DNA from: a bacterium
Lineage (GTDB): Bacteria; UBA9089; JASEGY01
DNA: 5,305 nt
Assembly: GCA_030019105.1 (NCBI GenBank)
Contig: JASEGY010000269.1
Span: 1 to 5,305 of the forward strand
Direction of reading: 5' to 3'
The translations under genes were made by a program, and so were the position numbers. The notes beneath the pieces were generated by a model that was not told the origin of the DNA, did no database searches, and saw only the letters and a list, made by a program, of their open reading frames with translations. Positions 5,018-5,305 of the stretch are shown here, piece by piece. Within the stretch, counting starts at the first letter, position 1. Every line of letters starts with the position of its first letter.

Positions 5018-5250
5018 TTTTGGCCAGGAAACGTGACCAGAGCATTATGATTGGTGATGAAGTAGAGGTAATTGTAGTTGATGTTCACGGCGACCAGGTC
5101 AAGTTAGGCATTACTGCCCCCCGACAGATACCTGTCCACCGCAAGGAGGTTTACGAAGAGATCCAGCGTGAAAATATCAGGGCGGCGGCTGAAACAAAAC
5201 ACGATAAATTATCCGTACTGGGAGATTTATTTAAATCAAAAAAGAAGTGA
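5011..5250 (+). CDS. csrA: Carbon storage regulator CsrA (RNA-binding translational regulator)
   Basis: CsrA is a homodimeric RNA-binding protein that blocks or alters translation by binding GGA motifs near ribosome binding sites. In flagellated bacteria with FliW it represses flagellin synthesis. The 79-residue product begins [20 protein letters not shown], the beta-1/beta-2 segment, and continues with [25 protein letters not shown]-contacting residues Leu4, Arg6, Val42 and Arg44 are present. The C-terminal tail after about residue 55 is polar and Lys-rich, at the upper end of normal length. The ATG overlaps the fliW stop region (ATGTTAG), and the purine-rich GAGAGAGGGGGGAA just upstream serves as ribosome binding site. 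That site contains a GGA (5001-5003), leaving room for autoregulation. The stop codon's final base is also the first base of repeat R3. Confidence 0.97.
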   Translation: MLVLARKRDQSIMIGDEVEVIVVDVHGDQVKLGITAPRQIPVHRKEVYEEIQRENIRAAAETKHDKLSVLGDLFKSKKK

Positions 5251-5305
5251 TATAGTATTTAAGAAAAAGATTTTGGGGTTGGTTGTGATTGGAGTTTAGG
5301 CTTTA
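5250..5305 (+). repeat. Intergenic repeat copy R3 (forward orientation, cut by window end)
   Basis: This carries the same core TTAAGAAAAAGATTTTGGGG as R1 and R2, in the same orientation as R2. The first 33 bases differ from R2 at only two positions. The second half is more diverged and one base shorter (TTGTGATTGGAGTTTAGGCT). It starts on the last base of the csrA stop codon and may serve as a 3' end or transcript boundary. Confidence 0.88.

Noticed and set aside
1..5305. CRISPR array
   Set aside because: The repeat copies are too few, far apart, in both orientations and not separated by uniform spacers.
5250..5305. Terminator of csrA
   Set aside because: Only one arm of the repeat is inside the window, so no hairpin can be seen.

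Overview
The window looks like chromosomal DNA from a flagellated, diderm (Gram-negative type) bacterium. FlgI, the flagellar P-ring protein, only makes sense in a cell with a periplasm and an outer membrane, and a periplasmic HtrA protease agrees with this. Base composition is moderate and genes are densely packed. Alternative TTG starts and abundant intergenic repeats suggest an environmental or uncultured lineage, but I cannot assign a phylum from the sequence. All genes lie on the + strand.

Layout. (1) Bases 1-54 are one copy of an intergenic repeat (R1, inverted orientation), ending just before the ribosome binding site of flgI. (2) 74-1638 carries flgI and flgJ; the FlgJ is a short form with only the rod-binding domain. 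Their 62-base gap contains two sets of degenerate short tandem repeats. (3) 1639-1965 is a gene-free stretch. It holds a second repeat copy (R2), which with a diverged inverted copy (R4) makes a MITE-like palindromic element of about 156 bp. This is followed by a sigma28-like promoter candidate and then a textbook sigma70 promoter (TTGACA, 17 bp, TATAAT). (4) 1966-3034 is an AT-richer accessory cassette: a 68-aa two-helix membrane protein, a 34-aa single-helix membrane microprotein, a DUF2442 protein and a DUF29 protein. (5) 3031-5250 is a tight run of htrA (Do-type serine protease with two PDZ domains), fliW and csrA, with overlaps or gaps of only a few bases. (6) 5250-5305 is a third repeat copy (R3), starting on the last base of the csrA stop codon and cut off by the window end.

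How the genes fit together. flgI and flgJ build the rod and P-ring of the flagellar basal body. FliW and CsrA form the flagellin-homeostasis switch: FliW binds and inhibits CsrA until flagellin titrates FliW away. In many genomes the stretch from flgJ to fliW-csrA is occupied by flgM/flgN/flgK/flgL. Here it holds the repeat element, the small-protein cassette and htrA instead. DUF29 overlaps htrA by 4 bases and htrA ends 4 bases before fliW, so everything from 1966 to 5250 could be one transcript starting at the consensus promoter. That would place flagellar regulators downstream of a strong housekeeping promoter and an accessory cassette of unknown function. The cassette is the best candidate here for something undescribed.
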